Assembly (NCBI RefSeq): GCF_010211755.1
Contig: NZ_PDWR01000006.1
Span: forward strand, 1 to 64,000
From: Pseudoxanthomonas sangjuensis
GTDB lineage: Bacteria; Pseudomonadota; Gammaproteobacteria; Xanthomonadales; Xanthomonadaceae
DNA length: 64,000 nt
Direction: 5' to 3'
Position numbers and translations under genes: made by a program. Position 1 is the first letter of the stretch; every line of letters starts with the position of its first letter. Under the pieces are notes generated by a model that was given only the letters and a program-made list of their open reading frames with translations, did no database searches and had not been told where the DNA came from. This document shows, one piece after another, positions 26,504-34,617 of this stretch.

Positions 26504-28906
26504 TCATGGCGCGATCCTCCCGGGGCGGACGCGGGTCAGCCGCAGCGCGTTCGCGGTGACCAGCAGCGACGATGCCGCCATGCCCAGCGCGGCCACCCAC
26601 GGCGTGGCGTGCCCGCTGATCGCCAGCGGCAATGCCAGCAGATTGTAGGCCAGCGCCCACGCCAGGTTCTGGCGGATCACCCGGCGCGTGCGCCGCGCCA
26701 GTTCGATCGCTTCGGGAATCCGCCACAGGCCGGCGCCGGTCGTCACCAGGTCGGCGGCGCTCTGCGCCAGCGGCGCGCCTTCGCCCATCGCGATCGACAC
26801 GTCGGCGCCGGCCAGCACCGGCGCGTCGTTGAGGCCGTCGCCGACCATCGCCACCGTCCGGCCTTCGTCCTGCAGCTTGCGCACCATCGCCAGCTTGTCC
26901 TCCGGCGTCTGCCGCGCGTGCGGCGCGGGAATCGCCAGCGCCGCGGCGAAGCGGCGCACCGGGCCCTCGGCGTCGCCGCTCGACAGGTGCAGGCGCAGGC
27001 CCTGCTGGCGCAACGCGGCCAGCGCCAGCGCGGCGTCGGCGCGCGGGTTCTCGCGCAACTGGAAGCAGGCCACGCCGTGCTGGCCGTCGCCAAGCCACAG
27101 CCGGTCGTCGTCTTCCGCGCCGCCCGCGGCGAAGTCGGCGCGCCCCAGCCGCCAGCTGCGTCCTTCGACCGATCCCTGCACGCCGCGCCCGGCGTGCGCG
27201 GCGACGGCGCTGGCGGGCAGGCCCTTGTCGAACGGCGCGAACGCGATGCGCAGCGGGTGGCCGCTGTCGCGCTCCAGCGCGGCGGCGATCGACAGCGCGC
27301 GGAACGGATCGAAGTCGCCGAAGGTTTCGATGCCGTCCAGCGTCGGCTTGCCGTCGCTGAGCGTGCCGGTCTTGTCGAAAACCACGTCGCTGGCGCGGGC
27401 CAGCGCGTCCAGCGCTTCGGGCCGGGTGGCCAGCACGCCGATCTTCGCCAGCGCGCCATGCACGCAGGCCAGCGCCGCCGGCACCGACAGCGACAGCGCG
27501 CACGGGCAGCTGATCACCAGCACGGCGAGGGTCACCTCGAACGCGCGCCCGGGCATGTACTGGTGCCAGAACAGCCAGGTCGCGAACGCCACCAGCAGCA
27601 GGCCGGCGACGAAGTGCGCGCCGACGCGGTCGGCCAGGCGCGCGACCGGCGGGCGGTGTGCCTGCGCGCGCTCGACCAGCGCGACCAGTTGCGACAGCCG
27701 GGTGGCCTGGCCGACCCCGGTGACGCGCAACCGCGCCGGGCGCTCGCGGCACTGCGTGCCGGCGTAGACCGGGTCGCCGGGCGCCTTCGCCACCGGTTGC
27801 GCTTCGCCGGTGAGCAGCGCTTCCTCGAAGCTCGCTTCGCCATCGAGCAGCGTACCGTCGGCCGGCGCGTTGTCGCCGGCGGCGACGCGCACGACGTCGC
27901 CTTCGCGCAGCGCCGACGCCGGCACCGATTCGCGGCCGCCGTCGTCGCGCTCGCGGACCGCGAACACCGGCCGTGCCCGCGCCAGCGCATCGACCTGCGC
28001 ATTGGCGGTGTTGCGCGCGCGCTGCTCGAGCATGCGCGCGGCCAGCAGCAGGAACACGAACATCACCGCGGCGTCGTACCAGACGTGCGCGCCGCCGCGG
28101 AAGGTCTCCACCAGGCTGGCGAAATAGGCCAGCAGGGTCGAGCCGGCGATCAGCAGGTCCATGCCGACGCGGCGCCGGCGCAGTTCGTTCCATGCGCCGG
28201 CCAGGAACGGCCAGCCCGAGTAGAACACCACCGGCGTCGCCACCAGGAAGGTCAGCCAGCGGAAGAAGTCGCGGGTCGGCGCCGGCATCGCGTTGGCGGT
28301 GTCCAGGTACAGCGCCTCGGCGAACATCATCGCCTGCAGCGCGCCGAGCCCGGCCACGCCGAGGCGCAGCAGCCAGCGCCGGCGTTCGGCGCGGCGCGCG
28401 CGTTCGATTTCCTCGCCGGCGGCGAGGTAGGGCCGGTAGCCGAGCAGCGCCAGCCGCCGCAGCAGCGGCGACAACGCGGTGCGCAGCGGGTCCCACGCGA
28501 TGCGGATGCGCCCGGTCACCGCGTTGGCGGTGCAGTCGATCACGCCCGGTTCGCGGCTCAGCGCGCGGTCGATCAGCCAGGCGCAGGCGGCGCAGCGCAT
28601 CGCGTCGGTGAGCACCACGATCTCGCGGCCGCCGTCGACCGCGCGGCTGTGCTGGTCGAGCAGTTCCGCGCGGTCCCAGTCGCCGAGATCGGGGACGTCG
28701 TCGCCGACGCGACCGGCGGCCGCGCTGCGCAGGCGGTAGTAGCCACCCAGGTCGTTGTCGCGGATCCAGTCGGCGGCGGCGGCGCAGCCGTGGCAGCAGA
28801 ACGGTTGCGCTTCGCCGTCGGCCTGCAGCCACACCGGCGGATCCGGTACCGGTTCCCCGCAGTGGTGGCAGGCGATCGCGGCGCCGGGCTGTTCCAGCCT
28901 GCCCAT
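26504..28906 (-). CDS. ccoI: Copper-translocating P1B-type ATPase CcoI
   Basis: Copper pump that supplies Cu for the CuB site of cbb3 oxidase. 800 residues: N-terminal Cys-rich zinc-ribbon-like part (CHHCGEPV, FCCHGCAAAA) that belongs to FixI/CcoI proteins, a metal-binding domain with MRCAACAW, eight membrane helices with the ion-path CPC in VISCPCALSLSVP, the phosphorylation site DKTGTLSDGK, the nucleotide-binding HP motif SGHPL and the hinge GDGLNDAPVLAGADV. Start ATG 28906 is preferred over the longer open frame because the zinc ribbon begins right after it. ccoH ends 8 nt upstream. Confidence 0.95.
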   Translation of the reverse strand: MGRLEQPGAAIACHHCGEPVPDPPVWLQADGEAQPFCCHGCAAAADWIRDNDLGGYYRLRSAAAGRVGDDVPDLGDWDRAELLDQHSRAVDGGREIVVLTDAMRCAACAWLIDRALSREPGVIDCTANAVTGRIRIAWDPLRTALSPLLRRLALLGYRPYLAAGEEIERARRAERRRWLLRLGVAGLGALQAMMFAEALYLDTANAMPAPTRDFFRWLTFLVATPVVFYSGWPFLAGAWNELRRRRVGMDLLIAGSTLLAYFASLVETFRGGAHVWYDAAVMFVFLLLAARMLEQRARNTANAQVDALARARPVFAVRERDDGGRESVPASALREGDVVRVAAGDNAPADGTLLDGEASFEEALLTGEAQPVAKAPGDPVYAGTQCRERPARLRVTGVGQATRLSQLVALVERAQAHRPPVARLADRVGAHFVAGLLLVAFATWLFWHQYMPGRAFEVTLAVLVISCPCALSLSVPAALACVHGALAKIGVLATRPEALDALARASDVVFDKTGTLSDGKPTLDGIETFGDFDPFRALSIAAALERDSGHPLRIAFAPFDKGLPASAVAAHAGRGVQGSVEGRSWRLGRADFAAGGAEDDDRLWLGDGQHGVACFQLRENPRADAALALAALRQQGLRLHLSSGDAEGPVRRFAAALAIPAPHARQTPEDKLAMVRKLQDEGRTVAMVGDGLNDAPVLAGADVSIAMGEGAPLAQSAADLVTTGAGLWRIPEAIELARRTRRVIRQNLAWALAYNLLALPLAISGHATPWVAALGMAASSLLVTANALRLTRVRPGRIAP

Positions 28907-28914
28907 GGCGTCGC

Positions 28915-29433
28915 CTAGTCGTCGCTGTCCAGCGCCGGCGCCAGGCGCGCGGCCTGCTGCCCGCGCTCGAGGCGGCCGCGCAAGCGCCAGCTGCCATCGG
29001 CCGGCGCCAGCTGCACGCGCCAGGCGTGGCCGTTGTCGATCCGCGCGTCGGCGCGCCAGCCGAGCGTGCCGGGCTGCAGCTGCAACTGCAGGTCGGCTTC
29101 GGCGTGCAGCGGGTGTTCGAAGGTCGCGCGCAGCGGCGCGGCGCGGTCGAAGCCGGCGCTGGCCGGCAGCACTTCGACCACGCCGTCCGCGACCCGGAGC
29201 ACCGCGAGCAGTCCGCGCTGGCGCGCGGCCTGGTCGGGGCCGAGGTCGGTGGTCTGGATCTGCGAGACGCGGCGGACCTCGTCGCCGACCGCGTCGTCGC
29301 CGCCGCTGCGCGCGGCGACCACCACCAGGCCGACGCCGACCACGATCGAGGCCAGCGGGATGCCCAGCACCAGCCACACCATCGGTTCGCGCCAGAAGGG
29401 CCTGGCGTCTTTCTTCGAATCGGGGCGGCTCAT
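28915..29433 (-). CDS. ccoH: FixH/CcoH family oxidase assembly protein
   Basis: Membrane-anchored assembly factor for the cbb3 oxidase, 172 residues. Hallmarks are FWREPMVWLVLGIPLASIVVG (anchor helix) near residue 13 and a periplasmic beta-rich domain (LLAVLRVADGVVEVLP, RATFEHPLHAEADLQLQL). The C-terminal part has a stretch W-R-V-Q-L typical of FixH. Start ATG 29433 overlaps the ccoG stop by 4 nt. It is divergent in sequence, as FixH proteins usually are; the context supports the assignment. Confidence 0.88.
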   Translation of the reverse strand: MSRPDSKKDARPFWREPMVWLVLGIPLASIVVGVGLVVVAARSGGDDAVGDEVRRVSQIQTTDLGPDQAARQRGLLAVLRVADGVVEVLPASAGFDRAAPLRATFEHPLHAEADLQLQLQPGTLGWRADARIDNGHAWRVQLAPADGSWRLRGRLERGQQAARLAPALDSDD

Positions 29434-30980
29434 CGGGTCGGTCCGAAGAAGCTGCTGTCGATGGTCTTGCGCGCGTCGCCGTCGGCCTGCTCGACGACGA
29501 AGCGGATCTCGTGGCGGCCACGAGTGCCGGCCGGCGCGACCGCGACCACCGGCAGCGAAACCACCTGCTCCGCGCCGGCCTCGACCAGCGCGTCGCCGCC
29601 CTGCACGGCGATGCCCGCGGCGTTGGTTTCCACGCGCACGCGGTAGCGGTGCGCGGCGGTGTCCTTGTTGGCCAGCTTCAGCATGTAGCCGTTCTCGACC
29701 GTGCCGTCGGCGGCCTCGCGGTACAGCGCGTTGCGGTCGCGCAGCGCTTCGACGATCAGCGCGCTGCGGTGGGTCACGCCCCAGCCCCAGCCGGCCAGCA
29801 GCGCGGCCAGCAGGGCGCCGTAGACCAGCACGCGCGGGCGCAGGATGCGGGAGCGCTTGCCCTCGATCGCGTTCTGCGTCGAGTAGCGGATCAGGCCGTC
29901 CGGGTAGCCCAGCTTCTGCATCACGCCGTTGCAGGCGTCGATGCAGGCGCCGCAGGCGATGCACTCGTACTGCAGGCCGTTGCGGATGTCGATGCCGGTC
30001 GGGCAGACCTGCACGCAGATCGTGCAGTCGATGCAGTCGCCCAGTTGCTCCGGGGCGAACTTCGGCAGCGGCGCGAACGCGGCGGCGGCGCCGGCGCCGC
30101 CGAAGGTGATGGTGCCGTGCGCCTGCAGGCGCTCGTCGGCGGCGCTGGGGTTGAAGTGCGCGCGCACCGCGTAGTCGTTGGCGGTTTCCAGGTCGAGCAG
30201 GCCGCGTTCGCGCTGCAGCACGCTGGGGATGCGCTTGCGCGGCCCGCGCGGTTCGCCGCGCATCGGGTCGTAGGCGATCAGCAGCGTGTTGCGGTCGAAC
30301 ATCGCGCTCTGGAAGCGCGCGTACGGGCACATGTACTTGCACACCTGCTCGCGCAGGAAGCCGGCGTTGCCCCAGGTGGCGAGGGCGTAGAAGAACACCC
30401 AGAAGGTTTCCCAGCCGCCCCACCCGAACGGCGCCAGGCGCGAGGCCAGGTCGGTGATCGGGGTGAAGAAGCCGACGAAGGTGAAGCCGGTCCACAGCGC
30501 GAACAGCGCCCACAGCGCGTGCTTGGCGCCCTTGCGCAGCAGCTTCTCGCGGGTCCACGGGCCGGCGTCGAGCTTCATCCGCTTGTTGCGGTCGCCCTCG
30601 GTCCAGCGCTCCATCCACAGGAACACTTCGGTCCACACCGTCTGCGGGCAGGCGTAGCCGCACCACAGGCGCCCGGCCAGCGCGGTGAAGAAGAACAGCG
30701 CCAGCGCGGCGATGATCAGCAGCAGCGCCAGGAACAGGAAGTCCTGCGGCCAGAAGGTCAGGCCGAACACGTGGAACTTGCGCGCCGGCAGGTCGAACAG
30801 CACCGCCTGGTGCCCGTCCCAGCGCAGCCACGGGAACAGGTAGAACATGCCCAGCAGCCAGAACACCGCCGCGGTGCGCAGCCGCGCCAGCGGGCCGGAA
30901 ACCTCGCGCGGGTAGACCTTGCGTTCGCTGACGTAGAACGAACCGCCGGCGCCGGCGTCGTCTTGGGTGCGTGTATTCAT
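29430..30980 (-). CDS. ccoG: Cytochrome c oxidase accessory protein CcoG (ferredoxin-like)
   Basis: Membrane iron-sulfur protein that in other bacteria reduces Cu(II) to Cu(I) for cbb3 assembly. 516 residues, longer than the usual 470-480. Conserved features: WCGYACPQTVWTE and CKYMCPYARFQSAM in the membrane part, two [4Fe-4S] motifs CIDCTICVQVCPTGID and CIACGACIDACN, and a C-terminal Ig-like domain. Between RGPRKR and the first cluster motif about 55 extra residues occur (GLLDLETANDYAVRAHF onward), explaining the length. Start ATG 30980 overlaps the stop of the upstream 96-residue protein by 4 nt. Confidence 0.93.
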   Translation of the reverse strand: MNTRTQDDAGAGGSFYVSERKVYPREVSGPLARLRTAAVFWLLGMFYLFPWLRWDGHQAVLFDLPARKFHVFGLTFWPQDFLFLALLLIIAALALFFFTALAGRLWCGYACPQTVWTEVFLWMERWTEGDRNKRMKLDAGPWTREKLLRKGAKHALWALFALWTGFTFVGFFTPITDLASRLAPFGWGGWETFWVFFYALATWGNAGFLREQVCKYMCPYARFQSAMFDRNTLLIAYDPMRGEPRGPRKRIPSVLQRERGLLDLETANDYAVRAHFNPSAADERLQAHGTITFGGAGAAAAFAPLPKFAPEQLGDCIDCTICVQVCPTGIDIRNGLQYECIACGACIDACNGVMQKLGYPDGLIRYSTQNAIEGKRSRILRPRVLVYGALLAALLAGWGWGVTHRSALIVEALRDRNALYREAADGTVENGYMLKLANKDTAAHRYRVRVETNAAGIAVQGGDALVEAGAEQVVSLPVVAVAPAGTRGRHEIRFVVEQADGDARKTIDSSFFGPTR

Positions 30981-31267
30981 TGCGGGGGCAGGCGCTGGTC
31001 GCGGCCGACCGCGCGCAGCAGGATCCATGTGAACAGGCTGGACGCCGCGGTCGCCAGCCAGAAAACGAAGAAACCCAGCGTGTAGCCGAGTTCGCGGGTG
31101 ATCTGCAGCTGCGGGAAGGTGATGTCGCGCAGTTCCAGCGGATCGATGAAGGCGAAGAAGACCATGGTGCAGACGCCGGCGCTGAAGAAGCTCGGCCACA
31201 GGATCGCGCCGATCCGGCGTACGCGCGGACCGGCGTCGTCGAGGGGAGGTTGGCGCGGAACGTTCAT
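30977..31267 (-). CDS. Small two-helix membrane protein of the cco operon
   Basis: A 96-residue protein with two membrane helices (IGAILWPSFFSAGVCTMVFFAFI; GYTLGFFVFWLATAASSLFTWIL) separated by DPLELRDITFPQLQIT. Genes of this kind are found between ccoP and ccoG in xanthomonads but have no named function; some resemble the short CcoM/CcoH-like accessory subunits in size only. The start overlaps the ccoP stop, and the stop overlaps the ccoG start, each by 4 nt (ATGA), so it is translated as part of the operon. A structural or assembly role in the cbb3 oxidase is an inference. Confidence 0.8.
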   Translation of the reverse strand: MNVPRQPPLDDAGPRVRRIGAILWPSFFSAGVCTMVFFAFIDPLELRDITFPQLQITRELGYTLGFFVFWLATAASSLFTWILLRAVGRDQRLPPQ

Positions 31268-32196
31268 GGGCCTTGCGCGGTCTCTGGGGCGGGGGGGTGC
31301 GACAGCGACCACACGTAGGCGGCGGCCAGCCGCGAGCGGGTTTCGCCGAGCAGTTCGCGGTGCGCCGGCATCGTGCCCTGGCGGCCCTTGCTGACGGTCT
31401 GCACCAGGCTTTCCTTGCTGTTGCCGTACAGCCAGTAGTCGTCGGTCAGGTCGGGCGCGCCGAGCGCCTGGTTGCCCTTGCCGTCGACGCCGTGGCAGGC
31501 CACGCAGATGCCGTCGTACAGCTTCTTGCCGCGTGCGGCCAGATAGTCGTTATACAGCAGCGACGGGTCGCGCAGGGTGCGCACGTAGGCGACGACGTAG
31601 TCGACCGCGTCCGGACCGCCCATGCCGGCCAGCGCCGTGCCCCACTCGGGCATCACGCCCTGGCGGCCGTCGAGCACGGTGGTCAGGATCGCGTCCGGAT
31701 CGCCGCCCCAGTGCCAGATGTCGTCGGTCAGGTTCGGGTAGCCGATCGCGCCCTGCGCGGTCGAGCCGTGGCAGGTGGCGCAGGTGTTGGCGAAGATCTG
31801 CCGGCCCAGCGCCAGCGCCTTCGGGTTCTGCGCCAGCCTGTCGATCGGCTGGCCGGCGTAGGGGCGGAAGGTCGCCTCGAGTTTCTGCGTGGCCAGCGCC
31901 TTGTCCGCCGCGTGCTCGGCCTTCGACGACCACTTGCCGTAGCCGGCGATGCCGCCGAGGCCGCCGAACCAGAAGATGTAGCCGACGGCGAAGGCGAGGG
32001 TCAGGTAGAACAGGTTGATCCACCAGCGCGGCAGCGGCTTGTTGTATTCGGTCAGGTCGCCGTCCCAGACGTGGCTGGTGTCTTCCGGTGCCGGGTCGCC
32101 CGGGTGCCGCCGCGACGTCCACCACAGCAGGGCGCCGCAACCGGCCAGGTTGATCACGACCAGCACGATGACGAACCATGTCCAGCCGGTACTCAT
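31264..32196 (-). CDS. ccoP: cbb3 oxidase subunit III, diheme cytochrome c
   Basis: Electron-accepting subunit of the cbb3 oxidase, 310 residues. Two N-terminal membrane helices (FVIVLVVINLAGCGALLWW; INLFYLTLAFAVGYIFWFGG) enclose a loop with YNKPLPRWW, the usual CcoP motif. Two c-type heme sites follow: CATCH (Cys139, Cys142, His143) and CVACH (Cys231, Cys234, His235), with axial methionines in VMPEWG and TMPAH. Start ATG 32196 overlaps the ccoQ stop by 4 nt. Complete and typical. Confidence 0.96.
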   Translation of the reverse strand: MSTGWTWFVIVLVVINLAGCGALLWWTSRRHPGDPAPEDTSHVWDGDLTEYNKPLPRWWINLFYLTLAFAVGYIFWFGGLGGIAGYGKWSSKAEHAADKALATQKLEATFRPYAGQPIDRLAQNPKALALGRQIFANTCATCHGSTAQGAIGYPNLTDDIWHWGGDPDAILTTVLDGRQGVMPEWGTALAGMGGPDAVDYVVAYVRTLRDPSLLYNDYLAARGKKLYDGICVACHGVDGKGNQALGAPDLTDDYWLYGNSKESLVQTVSKGRQGTMPAHRELLGETRSRLAAAYVWSLSHPPAPETAQGP

Positions 32197-32342
32197 GGCC
32201 GATTCCCCCCATTGTCGTTTTCATCATCCAGCGGCAGGCGCGCGGTCGCGTCGAAGTCGGCCTTGTGGCGCGGATTCCACGCCCAGACCCAGCCGCCGAC
32301 GAACAGCGCCAGCAGGATCGCGGTGACGATGCCGGAAACCAT
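32193..32342 (-). CDS. ccoQ: cbb3 oxidase subunit CcoQ
   Basis: A 49-residue single-helix subunit that stabilises the CcoP association. Helix MVSGIVTAILLALFVGGWVW is followed by the family hallmark AWNPRHKADFDATARLPL (most of it shown) and an acidic/Asn tail. Start ATG 32342, 2 nt after the ccoO stop; stop overlaps the ccoP start. Easily missed because it lies in a longer frame that reads through from ccoO. Confidence 0.93.
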   Translation of the reverse strand: MVSGIVTAILLALFVGGWVWAWNPRHKADFDATARLPLDDENDNGGNRP

Positions 32343-32344
32343 GC

Positions 32345-32968
32345 TCAGCCCCCCTTCGGCGCGTGCTTGCCCAGGCCCTGCAGGTAGGCCACCACCGCGT
32401 CCAGTTCGGTCTTGCCCTGCACGTCGGCCTGCGCCTGCTCGATCTGCGCGTCGCTGTACGGGTCGCCCAGCGCCTGCAGCCCGCGCATCCGCTTCGCCAC
32501 CGTGGCGCCGTCGACCGGGTTGTCGGCCAGCCACGGGAAGCCGGGCATGTTCGATTCGGGCACCACGTCGCGCGGGTTGATCAGGTGCACGCGGTGCCAG
32601 TCGTCGGAATAGCGCCCGCCGACCCGCGCCAGGTCCGGCCCGGTGCGCTTGCTGCCCCACTGGAACGGGCGGTCGTACACCGATTCGCCGGCCAGCGAGT
32701 AGTGGCCGTAGCGCTCGCTCTCGAAGCGCAGCGTGCGCACCATCTGCGAATGGCAGTTGTAGCAGCCCTCGCGCACGTACACGTCGCGCCCGGCCAGCTG
32801 CAGTGCCGGGTACGGTTCGACCCCGGGCAGCGGCTCGATCGCCTCGGCCTGGAACATCAGCGGCACGATCTCGGCCAGGCCGCCGAACGAGACCGCGGCG
32901 GCGATCAGCACCGCCATCAGCCCGACGTTGCGCTCGATCTTCTCGTGGGAGTTGTTGGATTCGCTCAT
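32345..32968 (-). CDS. ccoO: cbb3 oxidase subunit II, monoheme cytochrome c
   Basis: Membrane-bound monoheme c subunit passing electrons to CcoN. 207 residues: single N-terminal helix ([23 protein letters not shown]), the heme site GCYNCH (Cys69, Cys72, His73) in the conserved [15 protein letters not shown], the [19 protein letters not shown] motif and the axial Met in [10 protein letters not shown]. Start ATG 32968 gives [14 protein letters not shown]. The ccoN stop lies 24 nt upstream. Confidence 0.97.
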   Translation of the reverse strand: MSESNNSHEKIERNVGLMAVLIAAAVSFGGLAEIVPLMFQAEAIEPLPGVEPYPALQLAGRDVYVREGCYNCHSQMVRTLRFESERYGHYSLAGESVYDRPFQWGSKRTGPDLARVGGRYSDDWHRVHLINPRDVVPESNMPGFPWLADNPVDGATVAKRMRGLQALGDPYSDAQIEQAQADVQGKTELDAVVAYLQGLGKHAPKGG

Positions 32969-32992
32969 GTCCTTCTCTCGACAGGCACGTTC

Positions 32993-34429
32993 TCAGGCGC
33001 GGGCTTCGGAAGCATCGGGAACCAGCACCGGCTGCGTCGCCGCGCTGCCGGCGGCGTAGGTGCGCCACACGTTCCACGCCATCAGGCACATGCCGCTCAG
33101 CACCAGCAGGCCGCCGCCGAGGCGGATCAGGTAGTACGGGTAGGTCGCGTTGAGCGCCTCGACGAAGCTGTAGGTCAGCGTGCCGTCGGCGTTGGTCGCG
33201 CGCCACATCAGGCCCTGCATCACCCCGGCAATCCACATCGAGGCGATGTAGAACACCACGCCGACGGTGTGCAGCCAGAAGTGCGTGTCGATGGCCTTGA
33301 CCGAGTACATGCGCTCGCGGCCCAGCAGGCGCGGCAGCAGCGCGTAGATCGCGCCGATCGAGATCATCGCCACCCAGCCCAGCGCGCCGGCGTGCACGTG
33401 GCCCACGGTCCAGTCGGTGTAGTGGCTGAGCGAGTTGACCGTCTTGATCGACATCATCGGCCCCTCGAACGTGCTCATCATGTAGAACGACAGCGACACG
33501 ATCAGGAACTTCAGGATCGGGTCGGTGCGCAGCTTGTGCCACACCCCCGACAGGGTCAGGATGCCGTTGATCGCGCCGCCCCAGGACGGCGCCAGCAGGA
33601 TCAGCGAGAACACCATGCCCAGCGACTGCGCCCAGTCCGGCAGCGCGGTGTAGTGCAGGTGGTGCGGGCCGGCCCACATGTACACGGCGATCAGCGCCCA
33701 GAAGTGCACGATCGACAGGCGGTACGAGTAGATCGGCCGCTGCGCCTGCTTGGGCACGAAGTAGTACATCATCCCGAGGAAGCCGGCGGTCAGGAAGAAG
33801 CCGACCGCGTTGTGCCCGTACCACCACTGCACCATCGCGTCGACGGCGCCGCTGTACACCGGGTAGGACTTGAACGCCCCGACCGGGATCGAGATGTTGT
33901 TGACGATGTGCAGCAGGGCCACGGCGATGATGTAGGCGCCGTAGAACCAGTTGGCCACGTAGATGTGCTTGACCTTGCGGATGGCGATGGTGCCGAAGAA
34001 CAGCACCGCGTAGGCGACCCAGACCACCGCGATCAGGATGTCGATCGGCCACTCCAGCTCGGCGTATTCCTTGCCCTGGGTGTAGCCCAGCGGCAGGGTC
34101 ACCGCGGCGGCGACGATGACCGCCTGCCAGCCCCAGAACACGAACGCCGCCAGCTTGTCCGAGATCAGCCGCACGTGGCTGGTGCGCTGCACGACGTGCA
34201 GGCTGGTGGCGAACAGCGCGCTGCCGCCGAAGGCGAAGATCACCGCGTTGGTGTGCAGCGGGCGCAGCCGGCCGTAGCTCAGCCACGGCAGGTCGAAGTT
34301 CAGGGCCGGCCAGTACAGCTGGGCGGCGATCAGCACCCCGACCAGCATGCCGACGATGCCCCAGACCACGGTCATCACGGCGAACTGGCGCACCACCTTG
34401 TCGTTGTAGGTCTCTCCGGCGCCTTGCAT
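32993..34429 (-). CDS. ccoN: cbb3 oxidase catalytic subunit I
   Basis: Catalytic heme-copper subunit with high oxygen affinity, 478 residues and 12 membrane helices. Motifs: [12 protein letters not shown] (low-spin heme ligand), [24 protein letters not shown] (CuB His and Tyr region), and [16 protein letters not shown], the C-family signature. Start ATG 34429 ([16 protein letters not shown]) is chosen because GGGAG lies 8 nt before it and [11 protein letters not shown] is where family members begin; ATG 34465 is possible. First gene of an eleven-gene run ending with cydC. A perfect FNR box is centred 67 nt upstream. Confidence 0.96.
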   Translation of the reverse strand: MQGAGETYNDKVVRQFAVMTVVWGIVGMLVGVLIAAQLYWPALNFDLPWLSYGRLRPLHTNAVIFAFGGSALFATSLHVVQRTSHVRLISDKLAAFVFWGWQAVIVAAAVTLPLGYTQGKEYAELEWPIDILIAVVWVAYAVLFFGTIAIRKVKHIYVANWFYGAYIIAVALLHIVNNISIPVGAFKSYPVYSGAVDAMVQWWYGHNAVGFFLTAGFLGMMYYFVPKQAQRPIYSYRLSIVHFWALIAVYMWAGPHHLHYTALPDWAQSLGMVFSLILLAPSWGGAINGILTLSGVWHKLRTDPILKFLIVSLSFYMMSTFEGPMMSIKTVNSLSHYTDWTVGHVHAGALGWVAMISIGAIYALLPRLLGRERMYSVKAIDTHFWLHTVGVVFYIASMWIAGVMQGLMWRATNADGTLTYSFVEALNATYPYYLIRLGGGLLVLSGMCLMAWNVWRTYAAGSAATQPVLVPDASEARA

Positions 34430-34453
34430 GCGCGCTTCTCCCGCGGCTGAGAT

Positions 34454-34538
34454 GGCGCGAAGCATAGGGCCGGAGCCGCCCGTTTGCCATTGATTCAGAT
34501 CAAGGACCCGCGCCCCCCCTTGGGGGATCATTCGCGCG
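34454..34538. promoter_or_regulatory. Shared FNR box with divergent promoters for cco and cyd
   Basis: TTGATTCAGATCAA (34490-34503) is a perfect FNR palindrome, TTGAT-N4-ATCAA. To the left, TATGCT on the minus strand (34461-34466) can serve as -10 for ccoN with a start point near 34454, about -42 from the site centre. To the right, GATCAT (34526-34531) can serve as -10 for cydA with a start point near 34538, exactly -41.5. Class II activation in both directions from one site is thus possible. The box itself is certain; the start points are inferred. Confidence 0.85.
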
Positions 34539-34617
34539 GGCCGGCCGCCCGTGGCCGGTTGCCGCGGGGCGGTTGCGGGAACAGAATCGCCCGGCGCCGA
34601 GCCGAAGGAGTCCCGCC

